Positions 5,927 through 6,709 of a stretch of DNA of 6,709 nt are shown here, piece by piece (within the stretch, counting starts at the first letter, position 1; the number at the start of each line of letters is the position of its first letter). The DNA comes from Propionivibrio sp. (GTDB lineage: Bacteria > Pseudomonadota > Gammaproteobacteria > Burkholderiales > Rhodocyclaceae). The stretch spans positions 1 to 6,709 of the forward strand of contig QKII01000056.1 in the NCBI GenBank assembly GCA_003249625.1, read 5' to 3'. Below the pieces are notes generated by a model that made no database searches, was not told where the DNA came from, and worked only from the letters and a program-made list of their open reading frames with translations. The translations under genes were made by a program, and so were the position numbers.

Positions 5927-6112
5927 TCTATCTTAAATAAGGCTTTCAGTTAGACGCCGGTTTTTGCCTCAGCACCCATGAAACACAAGAAAAACCCACG
6001 AATGTTTCTCGCTTCCCCTTGAGACTTAACGCTTCAGTACTTACGTGACCTTTTCGGCATATTAGGTGGCGACGAGTAGAACTTTACTAACGGCTCTCCC
6101 TGGCCCTGGACG

Positions 6113-6142
6113 TTGATAATTTTTAACACGTGGGAATAATAT
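6113..6142 (+). promoter_or_regulatory. Candidate sigma70-type promoter for hsp20
   Basis: TTGATA (6113-6118) and TAATAT (6137-6142) have an 18-base spacer. The start would be near 6149, giving an unusually long leader of about 140 bases before the hsp20 ATG. No clear sigma32 heat-shock promoter and no CIRCE inverted repeat were found. A second TTGACA at 6168-6173 lacks a usable -10 partner. Confidence 0.45.
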
Positions 6143-6179
6143 ATAAGTAGGTGGACGTAGACAGCTATTGACACCGCAA

Positions 6180-6192
6180 GACCTCCGAGGTC
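6180..6192. repeat. 13-bp dyad GACCTC-C-GAGGTC in the hsp20 leader
   Basis: Perfect 6-bp arms flank a single central base. The loop is too small for an RNA hairpin, so if meaningful it is a DNA-binding site placed downstream of the predicted hsp20 start. Its CCTCC could alternatively pair with a GGAGG farther along the leader. Confidence 0.4.
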
Positions 6193-6224
6193 ATGAGCCC
6201 GCCGGAATCTCTGACCATGGAGGG

Positions 6225-6254
6225 CGTCATCGTTTAAACCAGGGGGCGATGACG
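6225..6254 (+). promoter_or_regulatory. 8-bp stem-loop in the hsp20 5' leader
   Basis: CGTCATCG (6225-6232) pairs perfectly with CGATGACG (6247-6254) across a 14-base loop; three further U-G pairs could extend the stem inward. It ends about 25 bases before the Shine-Dalgarno, so it does not hide it directly, and no T run follows. It could be an mRNA stabiliser or part of a larger leader fold. Confidence 0.5.
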
Positions 6255-6265
6255 GTGATGTTTTA

Positions 6266-6283
6266 CCACCTGGAACATGGAGG
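6266..6283 (+). promoter_or_regulatory. Weak hairpin that could mask the hsp20 ribosome site
   Basis: CCACC (6266-6270) can pair with the Shine-Dalgarno GGAGG (6279-6283) around an 8-base loop, with one internal A-A mismatch. A competing 5-bp stem joins ATGTT (6258-6262) to AACAT (6274-6278). A weak, mismatched helix at the ribosome site of a small heat-shock gene is what an RNA thermometer such as ROSE or fourU looks like, but no named class is matched. Confidence 0.3.
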
Positions 6284-6289
6284 CGAGCC

Positions 6290-6709
6290 ATGACACTGGT
6301 CAGATGGGACCCCTTGCGGGAAATGGACCGGATGCTCGATCGCTACAGCCGTAACTACCTATCACCCCACGGCTTGGGCTTGATGGCTGGCGGTGACTGG
6401 GTTCCCCGTGTGGATGTTGCGGAGACCAACAAGGCGTACAACATCAAACTCGAAATCCCCGACGTTGCCAAACAGGACGTTAAAATCGAGTTGGAGCATG
6501 GTGTTCTGAAGGTCAGCGGCGAGCGTAAGCACGAGAAAGAACAGGAAGGGAAGACCTTTCATGTGGTCGAGTGCAGCTATGGGAGCTTCAGCAGAAGTTT
6601 CACCCTGCCGAAGGACGTCGACGAGAAAAAAATCGAAGCGACGTTCAAAGATGGCATGCTGACGATCGAACTACCGAAGGTCGCTGAGCCGAAAATCAAA
6701 CCGATCGAG
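6290..6709 (+). CDS. Hsp20/alpha-crystallin small heat-shock protein, 3' end cut by window edge
   Basis: An ATP-independent holdase that binds unfolding proteins in the cytosol for later refolding by DnaK/ClpB. The 140 visible residues start MTLVRWDPLREMDRML, the standard N-terminal segment of the bacterial class. They contain a full alpha-crystallin domain (about 37-130): VPRVDVAET (38-46), YNIKLEIPDVAKQDVKIELE (50-69), GVLKVSGERK (71-80), the dimerisation-loop region around KHEKEQEGKTFH, YGSFSRSFTLP (97-107), and the conserved A-x(4)-G-x-L signature in ATFKDGMLTIELPK (117-130). The short C-terminal extension, where an I-x-I oligomerisation motif would fall, runs off the edge at PKIKPIE with no stop seen, so only a few residues are probably missing. 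ATG 6290 has GGAGG 6 bases upstream. It has its own promoter and a long structured leader. By size and sequence style it belongs to the general bacterial Hsp20 group. Confidence 0.95.
   Translation, partial: MTLVRWDPLREMDRMLDRYSRNYLSPHGLGLMAGGDWVPRVDVAETNKAYNIKLEIPDVAKQDVKIELEHGVLKVSGERKHEKEQEGKTFHVVECSYGSFSRSFTLPKDVDEKKIEATFKDGMLTIELPKVAEPKIKPIE

Larger units (their letters stand above)
5694..6289. other. Roughly 600-bp gene-free region with two hairpins and the hsp20 promoter
   Basis: No ORF here has a convincing RBS, composition or recognisable product. The visible contents are a 10-bp palindrome TGTCATGACA (5710-5719) just after the CxxC gene, a terminator-like hairpin (5894-5917), a sigma70-like promoter (6113-6142), a 13-bp dyad (6180-6192) and hsp20 leader hairpins (6225-6283). 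The parts 5720-5885 and 5930-6110 show nothing I can assign; a small RNA or a decayed gene is possible. Confidence 0.7.

Noticed and set aside
6034..6291. Minus-strand ORF of 85 aa overlapping the hsp20 leader
   Set aside because: It covers the promoter and leader of hsp20, has no family resemblance, and its start sits on the hsp20 ATG.

Overview
The window reads like a piece of a Gram-negative, probably deltaproteobacterial chromosome (Desulfuromonadia/Geobacter-like). That placement is an inference from gene content and protein style: a chemoreceptor of the type common in Geobacter relatives with its own CheW, a hemerythrin, a cobalamin-type radical SAM enzyme and an Hsp20. No rRNA, tRNA, CRISPR array, transposase or integrase was seen. 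Both edges cut genes: cheW on the left and hsp20 on the right.

Layout. (1) Positions 1-2285, minus strand: a two-gene chemotaxis unit, a transmembrane chemoreceptor followed 11 bp later by cheW, which starts at GTG with its Shine-Dalgarno overlapping the receptor stop codon. The receptor's periplasmic domain carries the four ligand positions of a CZB zinc-binding motif. (2) 2286-2662: a 377-bp AT-rich divergent control region. It has a palindromic sigma54-like element on the receptor side, an inverted repeat, and a good extended -10 sigma70 promoter for a single-domain hemerythrin (2663-3076). (3) 3113-3148: a strong hairpin terminator placed to end both the hemerythrin transcript and the converging operon. 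(4) 3254-5252, minus strand: a B12-binding-domain radical SAM enzyme and, 10 bp behind it, a TetR-family repressor. The promoter upstream is near-consensus and contains a perfect 11+6+11 palindrome between its -35 and -10 boxes, so autorepression by the TetR protein is the obvious model. (5) 5405-5693: a well-equipped promoter and RBS driving a 71-residue protein made of two nearly identical 27-residue units, each with one CxxC. (6) 5694-6289: about 600 bp with no convincing gene. It contains a hairpin closely resembling the terminator in (4) and the promoter and structured leader of hsp20. (7) 6290-6709: an Hsp20/alpha-crystallin chaperone, open at the right edge.

The genes form small independent units rather than one pathway. 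A loose theme is metal, redox and stress response: a zinc-ligand chemoreceptor, a diiron hemerythrin, an Fe-S/cobalamin enzyme, a CxxC miniprotein and a small heat-shock protein. The most unusual items are the duplicated CxxC miniprotein and the self-contained rSAM-TetR operon with its clean operator and unknown substrate.
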